From positions 1 to 37,977 of the forward strand of contig JAFQOI010000162.1 of NCBI GenBank assembly GCA_017403285.1: a stretch of DNA of 37,977 nucleotides, given 5' to 3'. Made by a program: the position numbers and the translations under genes. The notes beneath the pieces were generated by a model. The model was not told the DNA's origin. It saw nothing but the letters and a program-made list of their open reading frames with translations, and made no database searches. Below are positions 1 to 7,337 of the stretch, piece by piece. The first letter of the stretch is position 1; each line of letters begins with the position of its first letter. Origin of the DNA: a bacterium (GTDB lineage: Bacteria; Cyanobacteriota; Vampirovibrionia; Gastranaerophilales; Gastranaerophilaceae).

Positions 1-327
1 TATATAACACAAGATAGCTTTAAAAAGTCTTCTGAATTATTAGATACTTATAATCGAAATATCAAAGATCTTACTAATATAGACCCATCAAACAAACCTG
101 CCAACCATCATGTGTATGAATTTATTCATTCTTTAGGAAAACAAATAAATAAAAATATTTCTCCACACACAATAAGGCATTCTTTTGCTACACATTTATT
201 GGAAAATGGTGCTGATTTGAGGATTGTTCAAGAATTATTAGGGCATAGTGATGTATCAACAACACAGTTATATACTCATATAAGTAAAAAAAGATTAAAA
301 GATATTTACTTTTCTATTAATAAATAG
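1..327 (+). CDS. Tyrosine recombinase, Xer-type, C-terminal part (5' truncated by window edge)
   Basis: The frame is open from base 1 to the TAA at 325-327, so only the last 108 codons of a longer gene are visible. Seen: the [12 protein letters not shown] box with the HxxR catalytic residues, [10 protein letters not shown] with the second catalytic His, and LYTH with the nucleophilic Tyr. These are the C-terminal catalytic motifs of the phage integrase/Xer family. Known: XerC and XerD resolve chromosome dimers at dif by strand exchange through a 3'-phosphotyrosine link. The text [18 protein letters not shown] is very Xer-like, which favours a housekeeping XerC/D over a phage integrase. Which paralogue it is cannot be told from this piece. 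An internal GTG at 112 is not the real start. Confidence 0.85.
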   Translation, partial: YITQDSFKKSSELLDTYNRNIKDLTNIDPSNKPANHHVYEFIHSLGKQINKNISPHTIRHSFATHLLENGADLRIVQELLGHSDVSTTQLYTHISKKRLKDIYFSINK

Positions 328-391
328 TACAAATTTCTTAACTTAATAGCAAAAAAAATATTTAGGGTTTTTGTTATTACTGGTAGTGAAA

Positions 392-871
392 ATGGGATTT
401 AAAATGAATATATCATCTATAGGGTCTAACTATACTAACATTAATACAAGCCAGTCTTTTAAGGGTTTATGGGGAAGGACATCTAAAAATATTGATGTTG
501 ATCCTGTCCTTTGTATCCCTTCTCATTATGAAACGTATTATTACTACCCATATGCTGATGAGACTAACGCAGAGATAAGACAAGCAACCGAAAAATATGA
601 CAAAGCAGAAATATCAACTTCTCCTGAAGGGCGTAAGTATATTGTTCATTCTTGCAGAGTTGCAACAATTCTTCCTTTCTCTAAGAGAGAGTTTGAAGAA
701 TATAAAGCAGCAGAAAAATTTGTTGATACTCCTTCTAACAAAAAAATACATATGTATCTTTCTACTGTAAAAGATAGATTTATAAATAAAGATATTAATG
801 CACAAGTATATGCAATAAATCCTGTTTTTAAAGAATATTTAAATAAACCAAAAATAGATTTAGAAGGTTAG
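392..871 (+). CDS. Hypothetical protein with N-terminal SFKG-type tag
   Basis: About 160 residues, not recognised by family. Two starts are possible: ATG 392 (weak GGTAGTG upstream) and ATG 404, which has GGGA six bases upstream and would give a protein beginning MNISSIGSN. Near the N-terminus is an Asn/Ser/Thr-rich stretch ending in SQSFKG. This resembles a short 'F-x-G' N-terminal tag I associate with Gastranaerophilales proteins (recollection, not tested). There is no signal peptide or membrane helix. The middle is Tyr-rich (ETYYYYPYADE), and the C-terminal half looks like mixed helix and strand. The 3' end stops 7 bases before the convergent nupC gene ends. Function unknown. Confidence 0.6.
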   Translation: MGFKMNISSIGSNYTNINTSQSFKGLWGRTSKNIDVDPVLCIPSHYETYYYYPYADETNAEIRQATEKYDKAEISTSPEGRKYIVHSCRVATILPFSKREFEEYKAAEKFVDTPSNKKIHMYLSTVKDRFINKDINAQVYAINPVFKEYLNKPKIDLEG

Positions 872-878
872 TTCATTT

Positions 879-2156
879 TTATATTAAGATTGATGCCATA
901 CACGCTGAAATGTATGAGGTTAGAGTTCCTGCAATAAGGGCTCTTATTCCCATTCTCGCAAGATTTTTTCTTTGATTTGGTGCAATCTCTCCTATACCAG
1001 AAATTTGAATTGCAACAGATGAAAGATTTGCAAATCCAGATAGTGCAAAAGTTGCAATTATAAAACTTCTTTCAGAAATTACATTTTCTATTGATGCAAG
1101 ATTTGTAAATGCAATTGCTTCATTCAATATGAATTTTGTTCCTAATAAAGAACCAACAGTTGTTACTTCGTTAAAAGGGATGCCGATTAAAAATGCGAAT
1201 ACAGAAAATAGTTTTCCAAAAATCATTTTTACTGATAAGTGTTCTATGTCAAGTCCAATAAAAGATAAGTTTAGATGTAAATAGTTATGGAGTAAAAATC
1301 CAACTTTGCCTAAGAAATAGTCAACTAGGGCAATAAGAGCAATTAAAGCAATTAACATTGCAATGACGTTTAAACCTACTTTCATACCGTCAGATGCCCC
1401 TTTTGAAATGGCATCAAGTACATTTACATCTGTTCTATGTTGTTTTATTTTAAAATCGTTTTTAGTTTGTGGCTCTAATGTTTCCGGATATATTATTTTT
1501 GAAACAACAAGTGCACCAGGAGCAGCCATAATACAAGCGGCTAGCATATATTGTGGAGGTATCCCTAAACCTGCATATACCGCAATTAAACCACCAGATA
1601 GACAAGCCATACTACCTGTCATAGATGCTAAAATTTCTGATCTTGTTAAATTGGGAAGATAAGGTTTTATCATAATCTGAGCAACAACTTGTCCAACGAA
1701 AGAACTTGCTACATTTGATAATGCCTCGGCACCAGATACATCCATTAATTTGTTTACTATTTTACCTAAGAATGCAACAACTCTCTGCATTATGCCGTAA
1801 TAGTATAAAATGTTTACAAGTATCATCATAAATATAAGTGCTGGAATTAAATTTAATGCAAAGATGAATGCTTTATCTCCAAAAAGTTCTCTTAAAACAT
1901 CTGGGCTATTTGATAATGGTCCAAAAACAAAATTTGAACCTTCTGTAGCGAAATCAAGTATTTTTTCTACGAATTTTCCGATATATTCAAAAATCACTTT
2001 TCCTGGTTTGAATTTTAGGATAAATACCGCAAGAAAGAATTGCAAAAATAAACCAACAATAACAGTTTTATAGTTAATTGCTTTTCTATTGTTAGACATA
2101 AAAAATGCTATGGCTAACATTGCTATAATCCCGAGAATACCAAATAATATATGCAT
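879..2156 (-). CDS. nupC: Concentrative nucleoside transporter, NupC/CNT family
   Basis: 425 residues, about the usual length for bacterial CNT carriers, with many hydrophobic segments. Seen: an N-terminal membrane helix, a gate region resembling CNT proteins (GAEALSNVASSFVGQ, then TGSMACLSGG), and a C-terminal block ALSGFANLSSVAIQISGIG that matches the family's second conserved repeat. Known: CNT proteins import nucleosides across the inner membrane with H+ or Na+. Here it probably feeds nucleoside salvage. The ATG at 2156 has AGGAA six bases upstream. It stands alone; the terminator at 2194-2220 separates it from the upstream gene. Substrate range cannot be read from the sequence. Confidence 0.93.
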   Translation of the reverse strand: MHILFGILGIIAMLAIAFFMSNNRKAINYKTVIVGLFLQFFLAVFILKFKPGKVIFEYIGKFVEKILDFATEGSNFVFGPLSNSPDVLRELFGDKAFIFALNLIPALIFMMILVNILYYYGIMQRVVAFLGKIVNKLMDVSGAEALSNVASSFVGQVVAQIMIKPYLPNLTRSEILASMTGSMACLSGGLIAVYAGLGIPPQYMLAACIMAAPGALVVSKIIYPETLEPQTKNDFKIKQHRTDVNVLDAISKGASDGMKVGLNVIAMLIALIALIALVDYFLGKVGFLLHNYLHLNLSFIGLDIEHLSVKMIFGKLFSVFAFLIGIPFNEVTTVGSLLGTKFILNEAIAFTNLASIENVISERSFIIATFALSGFANLSSVAIQISGIGEIAPNQRKNLARMGIRALIAGTLTSYISACMASILI

Positions 2157-2193
2157 AAAAGATTCCTAATTTCCTACAAGATAATTTTACTAT

Positions 2194-2220
2194 AAAAAAA
2201 GAGCATTTAAGCTCTTTTTT
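2194..2220 (-). terminator. Intrinsic terminator of the 2220-2876 gene
   Basis: AAAAAAAGAGC (2194-2204), a six-base loop ATTTAA, then GCTCTTTTTT (2211-2220). On the minus strand it forms a GAGC/GCTC stem extended by A-T pairs and followed by a T run. It touches the stop codon of the gene it ends and lies upstream of nupC. Confidence 0.8.
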
Positions 2221-2876
2221 TATTTTTTCTTGATTTCTTTAATTTTTTCGTTATATTCTTTTACAATCGTATCTCTTTGTTTTATCAAGGATTCTTTTTC
2301 TTTGTTTAAAGTATATATTTTATTTTGTCTTTCAACATCAGTTAATGTTGTAGAATATTCTGCTGCTTTGATTTGTGCATTAATATCTTTTATTTTTGAT
2401 TTGTAAGCAGCTTTTTTGGTATCTCTTTCTATTTTTAATGTTTTAATTGTTGCTGTTGTTTCTAAACTTTCAAGAGTTACTGGTTTATTTGGATTTAAAT
2501 TATCAAAAAACTCTTTAGTGTTATCTACAGTTTTGTTTGTAAAATCAACAGTTTTTTCGTAGCCTTTAATTGTTGCATCTTTTGTCTTTTCGTATCCTTT
2601 TTTTGTGGCATCAACAGTTTTTTCATATCCTTTTATAGTCGCATCTTTTGTTTTTTCATAACCTTTTTTTGTTGCTTCTACAGTTTTGTCTGTTGCTTCT
2701 TTTAATTTTGAAGAATTTGTATCTGGTTGATTTTTGTATTTAACATCAATATTTTCAATTTGATTTGCAGGTATTTCAATTGTTATCATTTCTTGCCCAG
2801 TTGTTTCATTTGCATATGTTAGATTGTATCCAGATGCAATTAATACCGCAGTTAATGTTATTAATATCTTTTTCAT
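2220..2876 (-). CDS. Exported 11-residue-repeat coiled protein
   Basis: About 218 residues from the ATG at 2876. This start is chosen because CTCCTT on the plus strand (an AAGGAG SD) lies exactly seven bases upstream; the in-frame ATG at 2900 has no SD. The N-terminus is a Sec signal peptide (MKKILITLTAVLIASG, then cleavage near TYA-N). The middle has at least four copies of an 11-residue unit, K-G-Y-E-K-T-x-D-A-T-x, encoded at about 2538-2699. That period is typical of amphipathic right-handed coils and LEA- or apolipoprotein-like helices. The C-terminal 70 residues are charged and helical (KEKESLIKQRD). It is probably a periplasmic or surface structural protein; role unknown. Confidence 0.75.
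   Translation of the reverse strand: MKKILITLTAVLIASGYNLTYANETTGQEMITIEIPANQIENIDVKYKNQPDTNSSKLKEATDKTVEATKKGYEKTKDATIKGYEKTVDATKKGYEKTKDATIKGYEKTVDFTNKTVDNTKEFFDNLNPNKPVTLESLETTATIKTLKIERDTKKAAYKSKIKDINAQIKAAEYSTTLTDVERQNKIYTLNKEKESLIKQRDTIVKEYNEKIKEIKKK
2538..2699 (-). repeat. Tandem 33-bp coding repeat (11-residue units)
   Basis: Units alternate between KGYEKTKDATI and KGYEKTVDATK, giving a 66-base higher-order period, and decay at both ends (KLKEATDKTVEAT, KTVDNTKEFF). The two unit types are nearly identical in DNA, consistent with recent expansion. Confidence 0.75.
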
Positions 2877-2935
2877 ATTATATCTCCTTTTATCCCCCAT
2901 TTATAATTTACATTGTAATTGTTATTCGTGTCAAT

Positions 2936-2968
2936 AAAAAAGACCTCCTTTGAGGTCTTTTTTTTATT
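2936..2968 (-). terminator. Intrinsic terminator of the 2969-3304 gene
   Basis: AAAAAAGACCTC (2936-2947), loop CTTT, GAGGTCTTTTTT (2952-2963) plus more T. A 12-pair stem ending in a T run on the minus strand, directly after the stop codon at 2969. Confidence 0.85.
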
Positions 2969-3304
2969 TTATTTGAAAAGGTTTTTGAAGCTATCTGCTG
3001 TGTCTTTTGCATTTTGTTTTACATTATTATATGCTTTTTCTTTTTCTGCTTTTTTTGCTTCTGCTGCTTTTTTGTTTTGTTCTTGTTTTGCCTTAATTTC
3101 TTTTTCGCGTTTTTCTTGTTGTGCTTTTGCATCTGCTTTTGCTTTTTCAATATCAGATTTTGCTTTTTGAATTTGAGCTTCTTCTTTTGTTGTGTTAAAT
3201 TTTATTGTCGGTTTCGTAAATGTAATATCTGCGGCTTGAGCAGTAGCACAATAAGACACAGTGATAATACCTGTTAATAATAATGTTAATAATGTTTTTT
3301 TCAT
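2969..3304 (-). CDS. Small exported Lys/Ala/Glu/Gln-rich coiled protein
   Basis: 111 residues. Signal peptide MKKTLLTLLLTGIITVSYCATAQAA, with likely cleavage after AQA. The mature part has almost no hydrophobic core and is dominated by K, A, E and Q in helical heptad-like order (for example KAKSDIEKAKADAKAQQEK). The end is slightly amphipathic, NAKDTADSFKNLFK. It lies directly upstream of another exported coiled protein on the same strand, and each gene has its own terminator, so they are probably separate transcripts of similar proteins. Family not recognised. The opposite-strand frames here are low-complexity shadows. Confidence 0.7.
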   Translation of the reverse strand: MKKTLLTLLLTGIITVSYCATAQAADITFTKPTIKFNTTKEEAQIQKAKSDIEKAKADAKAQQEKREKEIKAKQEQNKKAAEAKKAEKEKAYNNVKQNAKDTADSFKNLFK

Positions 3305-3321
3305 ATTTTTCCTTTCTCTTT

Positions 3322-3915
3322 TTATTTTACTTTTATATTACTCAATTGAAGTGAACTTAAGAAACTTCTAACTTGATCTTTTGTATAAGTTAATTGTCTA
3401 TAGGATTCTTTTTTATAAGAATATGGTTCTGATTTAGTGCGAGAAATTTCAATGTTTTTTGCAAAAACTGGACCTGCAACAATTGTAATTGTTCTTGTCC
3501 CAAAAGGTTTTGGTGTTATTCTTGATGGTAAGAATCCAATTTTATTTTGTCCATCAGGCAATATTAAGTCATCATATCTAACAAATCTTAAATCTAAGTT
3601 TTTAACTACATATTTTTTTGTAAATAAACTTGAATAGTTAGTAGTTAATTCTGCTGATTTAGCTTTAAAAACTGGTTGTGCATCTGGAAATTCAACTTTT
3701 AACTCTGTTATTGTGACTATAGTTTCAAAATTTGGTTTTACTCTGACTGTATATGTGCCAATTGTTGTATTTAATCCAATGGCTTCAGTTAATTTCTTCT
3801 CAAAGGCTTCTCTTTTGAAAGACTTATTCATTATTGAAGGAATAACACCAACGAGTAGAGCATATACAAAAAGTAAAACAGATATAACTATTAGAATAAC
3901 ACTTTTATTTTTCAT
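3322..3915 (-). CDS. Membrane-anchored AsmA-like N-terminal domain protein
   Basis: 197 residues from ATG 3915. This start is chosen over the in-frame TTG at 3924 because GGGGAAGG lies nine bases upstream. One N-terminal membrane helix (residues ~5-25) is followed by about 80 residues whose pattern recalls the AsmA N-terminus: FEKKLTEAIGLNTTIGTYTV, then a strand-rich part FKAKSAELTTNYSSLFTKKY and VVKNLDLRF. Known: AsmA-like proteins sit in the inner membrane, and many act in lipid transfer to the outer membrane. Here the protein is far shorter than full AsmA (usually over 500 residues), so it is a stub or a reduced relative. The AsmA link is by eye and moderate. Confidence 0.6.
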   Translation of the reverse strand: MKNKSVILIVISVLLFVYALLVGVIPSIMNKSFKREAFEKKLTEAIGLNTTIGTYTVRVKPNFETIVTITELKVEFPDAQPVFKAKSAELTTNYSSLFTKKYVVKNLDLRFVRYDDLILPDGQNKIGFLPSRITPKPFGTRTITIVAGPVFAKNIEISRTKSEPYSYKKESYRQLTYTKDQVRSFLSSLQLSNIKVK

Positions 3916-3997
3916 TATGAACAACCTTCCCCTTACTTTACTGTATCAATATAACATATTTTTATAAAAAATAACACAAAATATATCAAACAAAAAC

Positions 3998-4025
3998 TTT
4001 ACATAGCATAAAAAAACAGTATTAT
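3998..4025 (+). promoter_or_regulatory. Candidate promoter of the 4032 gene
   Basis: TTTACA at 3998-4003, 16 bases, then TATTAT at 4020-4025. The -10 box ends six bases before the ATG at 4032 and no SD is present, so the predicted RNA would begin at or next to the start codon. Confidence 0.5.
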
Positions 4026-4031
4026 ATAGAT

Positions 4032-4625
4032 ATGAGATATTGGTTCTTTATACTTGTTATAGTTGTAAATTTTGTTTTTTGTACATTGTCTTGTGCTGCT
4101 GAAGATGATAAAAATGCGTCTTGGGGTGCAAATTCGTCAGTCTTTAATGAAGGATTTAGTGATCAAAAACCTGTTACTGATGCGAGTTTTCAAAAGACTG
4201 TAAAAATGTTAAAGGAACGTTCTCTTTCTAAAAAGCAAAAAAAATTAAGAAACGAAGTACAACCATTTTCTCCAATGTCTGATGAGACTTATCTTAAAAA
4301 TTTTGTAGATGAACAAACCGCAGAAGATGGTACTGCTAAAGAACATACAGTAATGATACCAATGAAGGCATATTCTTCTACAGGAGAAGTAATTTTCCCA
4401 GGGTATTATAGATTGTCTTGTCGAAAAATAGCAAAAGATATGTATATGCTTGATTTATCGCAAGGTACAAACAAGGTTCTATCTGTAACTGCCCAACAAA
4501 CCAAACAAGACTTAGGTGCTGACACGCTCTCTTTTGGTGATGCAAAAGTAATTGATGATAGTAGAATACGCCTCATATATGGAACTATAGAACTAAATTT
4601 GGTTGGTTATTTGTATTTTAAATAA
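4032..4625 (+). CDS. Exported protein of unknown function
   Basis: 197 residues with a Sec signal peptide (MRYWFFILVIVVNFVFCTLSC, then AAEDD; a lipobox-like LSC is possible but not canonical). The mature N-terminal half is polar and probably disordered (SLSKKQKKLRNEVQPFSP). The C-terminal ~90 residues look like a small beta domain (TVMIPMKAYSSTGEVIFPG, then IRLIYGTIELNLVGYLYFK). The stop overlaps the convergent nifS 3' end by eight bases. No SD precedes the ATG, and a -10 box sits six bases upstream. Not recognised; periplasmic or surface location inferred. Confidence 0.65.
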   Translation: MRYWFFILVIVVNFVFCTLSCAAEDDKNASWGANSSVFNEGFSDQKPVTDASFQKTVKMLKERSLSKKQKKLRNEVQPFSPMSDETYLKNFVDEQTAEDGTAKEHTVMIPMKAYSSTGEVIFPGYYRLSCRKIAKDMYMLDLSQGTNKVLSVTAQQTKQDLGADTLSFGDAKVIDDSRIRLIYGTIELNLVGYLYFK

Positions 4626-5826
4626 GACCTTTGCGTCTTTTTAATTCTGCAAGTTCTTTTTGGAATGGTGAAATTTTGGTTAGTTTTTCCATTATTTTAG
4701 GCATTTTTTCTATAGTGAAATCAATTTCTTCTTCTGTATTATATCTGCTAAGACTAAACCTAATACTTCCGTGGAGCGCAGTAAATGGAATTCCCATTGC
4801 TTTTAATACATGGCTTGGGTCGAGACTTCCTGATGTACAAGCGCTTCCTGAACTTGCGCATATTCCATAGTCGTTCATGTTTAGAAGTATTAATTCACCC
4901 TCTACATATTCAAAACCTATATTTGTTGTATTTGGAACTCTATTTTGAGATGAAGAATTCAGTCTTGCATTATATATTTTTGAAAGAATAGCGGTTTCTA
5001 GTTTGTCTCTTAATCTTTTAACTGTGGTAAGTTCGTATTCTAAACTATCTTGCGCCATTTGTGCTGCTTTTGCCATACCAACAATATAAGGAACATTTTC
5101 TGTCCCTGCACGTTTACCACTTTCTTGATGTCCTCCAATTACAAGAGGTGTTATAAGATTTGGTGATTTTATGTAAAGTGCCCCAATTCCTTTTGGCGCG
5201 TGGAATTTATGACCAGAAATGCCCATAAAATCAATTTCTGTATTTTGTACGTCAAGTTTTATTTTGCCAGCAGTTTGAACGGCATCAACAAATATTTTTG
5301 TATTTCTATTTTTTGATTTTACTTTTTCTGCAATTTCTTCAACAGGGAAAATGGTTCCTGTCTCATTGTTTGCGTACATACAAGATACTAAAGCAGTTTT
5401 TTCATTAACAGCATCGTATAGTTCATCTTCGTTAATTTCCCCTATCGAATTAACTCCAATATAAGTTATTTTATAACCCTCTTTTTCAAGTTGTTTGTGA
5501 AGATTAAGAACACAAGGATGTTCTACTTTTGTTGTAATGAGGTGGTTCTTTGAACGATCAGCAGACAAAATGCCTCTTATTGCCGTGTTTGCGCTTTCTG
5601 AGCCAGAAGCAGTAAAAAGTATTTCTTTTGCATTTTTTGCGCCAAAAAACTCTTTTATTGTTTCTCGTGATTCTTGAATAACTTTAGAATTTTTCCCACC
5701 AAGTTCATACATGCTTGATGGATTTCCGTAGTTTTCTGAAAAATATGGAAGCATTGCTTCTACTACTTTTTTATCAACTTTTGTTGTTGCGTTATTATCT
5801 AAATATATTATTCTAGAGTTTGTCAT
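4618..5826 (-). CDS. nifS: Cysteine desulfurase, NifS/IscS class I
   Basis: 402 residues, the normal length. Seen: YLDNNATTK at the N-terminus, the PLP-binding Lys in SGHKFHAPKG (K207), and the catalytic Cys in SSGSACTSGSLDPSHV (C330). The extended loop around C330 places it with the NifS/IscS class I enzymes, not SufS. Known reaction: L-cysteine to L-alanine plus a persulfide on the catalytic Cys, which is passed to the scaffold. One base separates the end of nifU from this ATG, so the two are co-transcribed and co-translated. With no nif structural genes in view, it is probably the general Fe-S supply for the many Fe-S proteins in this window. Confidence 0.95.
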   Translation of the reverse strand: MTNSRIIYLDNNATTKVDKKVVEAMLPYFSENYGNPSSMYELGGKNSKVIQESRETIKEFFGAKNAKEILFTASGSESANTAIRGILSADRSKNHLITTKVEHPCVLNLHKQLEKEGYKITYIGVNSIGEINEDELYDAVNEKTALVSCMYANNETGTIFPVEEIAEKVKSKNRNTKIFVDAVQTAGKIKLDVQNTEIDFMGISGHKFHAPKGIGALYIKSPNLITPLVIGGHQESGKRAGTENVPYIVGMAKAAQMAQDSLEYELTTVKRLRDKLETAILSKIYNARLNSSSQNRVPNTTNIGFEYVEGELILLNMNDYGICASSGSACTSGSLDPSHVLKAMGIPFTALHGSIRFSLSRYNTEEEIDFTIEKMPKIMEKLTKISPFQKELAELKRRKGLI

Positions 5827-5827
5827 T

Positions 5828-6646
5828 TTACACCTGAATGATTTCTATATTGTCATTAATATGTTCTTTTAATGTTGCTTCAACGAAGTGCGTTAGTGTT
5901 AGTTTTGAACGATTACAAGATTGGCATCGTCCAGAAAGTTTTACTTTTATCTGATAATCTTCAACATCAATAAGTTCAATATCGCCACCATCTTTTCTTA
6001 GTTCTGGAGATATATATTTTTCAATAATGTTATTGATTTTTATAATCATTTGAGTTTTTGTAAGTTGTTCTTCTTTTTGTTGTTGTACTCCATTTATTTC
6101 ATCAAGAATATCTTTTATTTTACCTTGACATCTGCCACAAGCACCACCTGCTTTTGTATAGTTAATAACATCTTCAAGTGTTTTAAGACTATTGGCTTTT
6201 ATTTCATTAATTAAGAATGATTTAGAAATATCAAAACAATTACAAACAAGTTCTTCATCATTATGTATTGTTATTTCTTCGTTATAATAATTTGCAATTG
6301 CTGCTTCTAATGCTTCATGCCCCATAACAGAACAGTGCATCTTTTCAGGAGGCAGTCCTCCAAGTTCATCTACAATTTGTTTATTTGTTATTTTTCTTGC
6401 TTCATCAATGTGTTTGCCGATAACCATTTCAGTTAAGATGCTAGAACTTGCAACAGCACTTCCGCAACCAAACGTTTGAAATTTTGCATCAGTAATAATT
6501 CCGTTTTTATCCACCTTTAAATATAGTTTTAGCATGTCTCCACAAGAAAGTGAGCCCGCTTCTCCTATTGCGTCAGCATCTTCTATAGAGCCAACATTTC
6601 TTGGGTTTTTGTAGTGATCAACAACTTTATCTGTATAATTCCACAT
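5828..6646 (-). CDS. nifU: Fe-S cluster scaffold NifU, three-domain
   Basis: 272 residues from ATG 6646 (MWNYTDKV), chosen because GAGGCGG lies about seven bases upstream; the in-frame ATG at 6661 would put the SD inside the gene. Domains in order: an IscU-like scaffold (residues 1-125) with C35, C61 and C105; a BFD-like permanent [2Fe-2S] domain with CNC (C135, C137) and CGRC (C170, C173); and a C-terminal Nfu domain with CQSC (C241, C244). In the Nfu motif the usual CxxCPSS reads CQSCNRS, so the proline is missing. Known: NifU receives sulfur from NifS and builds clusters for delivery. It is first in a nifU-nifS operon. Confidence 0.95.
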   Translation of the reverse strand: MWNYTDKVVDHYKNPRNVGSIEDADAIGEAGSLSCGDMLKLYLKVDKNGIITDAKFQTFGCGSAVASSSILTEMVIGKHIDEARKITNKQIVDELGGLPPEKMHCSVMGHEALEAAIANYYNEEITIHNDEELVCNCFDISKSFLINEIKANSLKTLEDVINYTKAGGACGRCQGKIKDILDEINGVQQQKEEQLTKTQMIIKINNIIEKYISPELRKDGGDIELIDVEDYQIKVKLSGRCQSCNRSKLTLTHFVEATLKEHINDNIEIIQV

Positions 6647-6755
6647 AATAATCCGCCTCATTCTTTTCTTATTTCATTATAACGCAAAGAAAAAAAACAA
6701 CCTTATATGAAAGTGTAATTTGTAGTATTATGATTTAAGAAAATTTGGTGCGAAT

Positions 6756-7337
6756 ATGTATGAAGTTTTGAATGAAATTAAACATAAATGCTCAGAGTGC
6801 AAAAAGTGTTCATTACATTTAAGTAGAACAAATATAGTTTTTTCTTCTGGGACGCCAAATGGTAAATTAATGTTGGTTGGAGAAGCTCCTGGATATTGGG
6901 AAGACCAAAAAGGTGAACCTTTTGTTGGTAAGGCAGGACAATTATTGGATAAGATTTTTGACTGTGTCGGTCTCTCTAGAAAAGAACATGTTTATATATG
7001 TAATACCATAAAGTGTAGACCACCTGAAAATAGAAATCCTTTGCCTGAAGAAAAAGAAGCGTGTAAAGAATACCTTGAAGCCCAAATAGACGTATTAAAG
7101 CCCAAAATAATCCTTATTTGTGGCAGTGTTGCATTAAATTCATTGTTGCCAGATAAAGGTGGAATAACAAAAGTTAGAGGTAAATGGTTTGATGGTCCTT
7201 ATCAGGCTAAAATGATGCCAATTTTTCATCCTTCATATTTATTGAGAAACGATTCACGAGAAAAAGGCAGTCCAAAATGGCTGACTTGGCAAGATATAAA
7301 AGAAGTTAAGCGTGTGTATGATGAATTAACTAATTAG
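6756..7337 (+). CDS. Uracil-DNA glycosylase, family 4 (Fe-S)
   Basis: 193 residues. Seen: Fe-S ligands C15 and C18 in the N-terminal CSECKKC, with C87 (IKCRPPENRNP) and C103 (EACKEYL) at the spacing expected for family 4; the uracil-site motif GEAPG (42-46); and the late motif HPSYLLR with H158. Known: family 4 enzymes excise uracil from DNA to start base excision repair and carry a structural [4Fe-4S] cluster. The weak SD GGTG lies just upstream of ATG 6756. The 3' end overlaps glgA by 12 bases in convergent orientation. It may also act on other deaminated bases; that is not readable here. Confidence 0.93.
   Translation: MYEVLNEIKHKCSECKKCSLHLSRTNIVFSSGTPNGKLMLVGEAPGYWEDQKGEPFVGKAGQLLDKIFDCVGLSRKEHVYICNTIKCRPPENRNPLPEEKEACKEYLEAQIDVLKPKIILICGSVALNSLLPDKGGITKVRGKWFDGPYQAKMMPIFHPSYLLRNDSREKGSPKWLTWQDIKEVKRVYDELTN

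Noticed and set aside
1-327. Phage integrase or integron end
   Set aside because: The motif text is Xer-like, and no attachment site, tRNA or phage gene is nearby in the visible part.
2919-3277. Phe/Cys-rich open frames opposite the small coiled protein
   Set aside because: Reverse complement of Lys/Glu-rich codons; no SD and no plausible fold.
4618-6646. NifS and NifU as evidence for nitrogen fixation
   Set aside because: No nifHDK, nifE, nifN or nifB is in view. The pair is used as general Fe-S assembly in many non-fixing bacteria.
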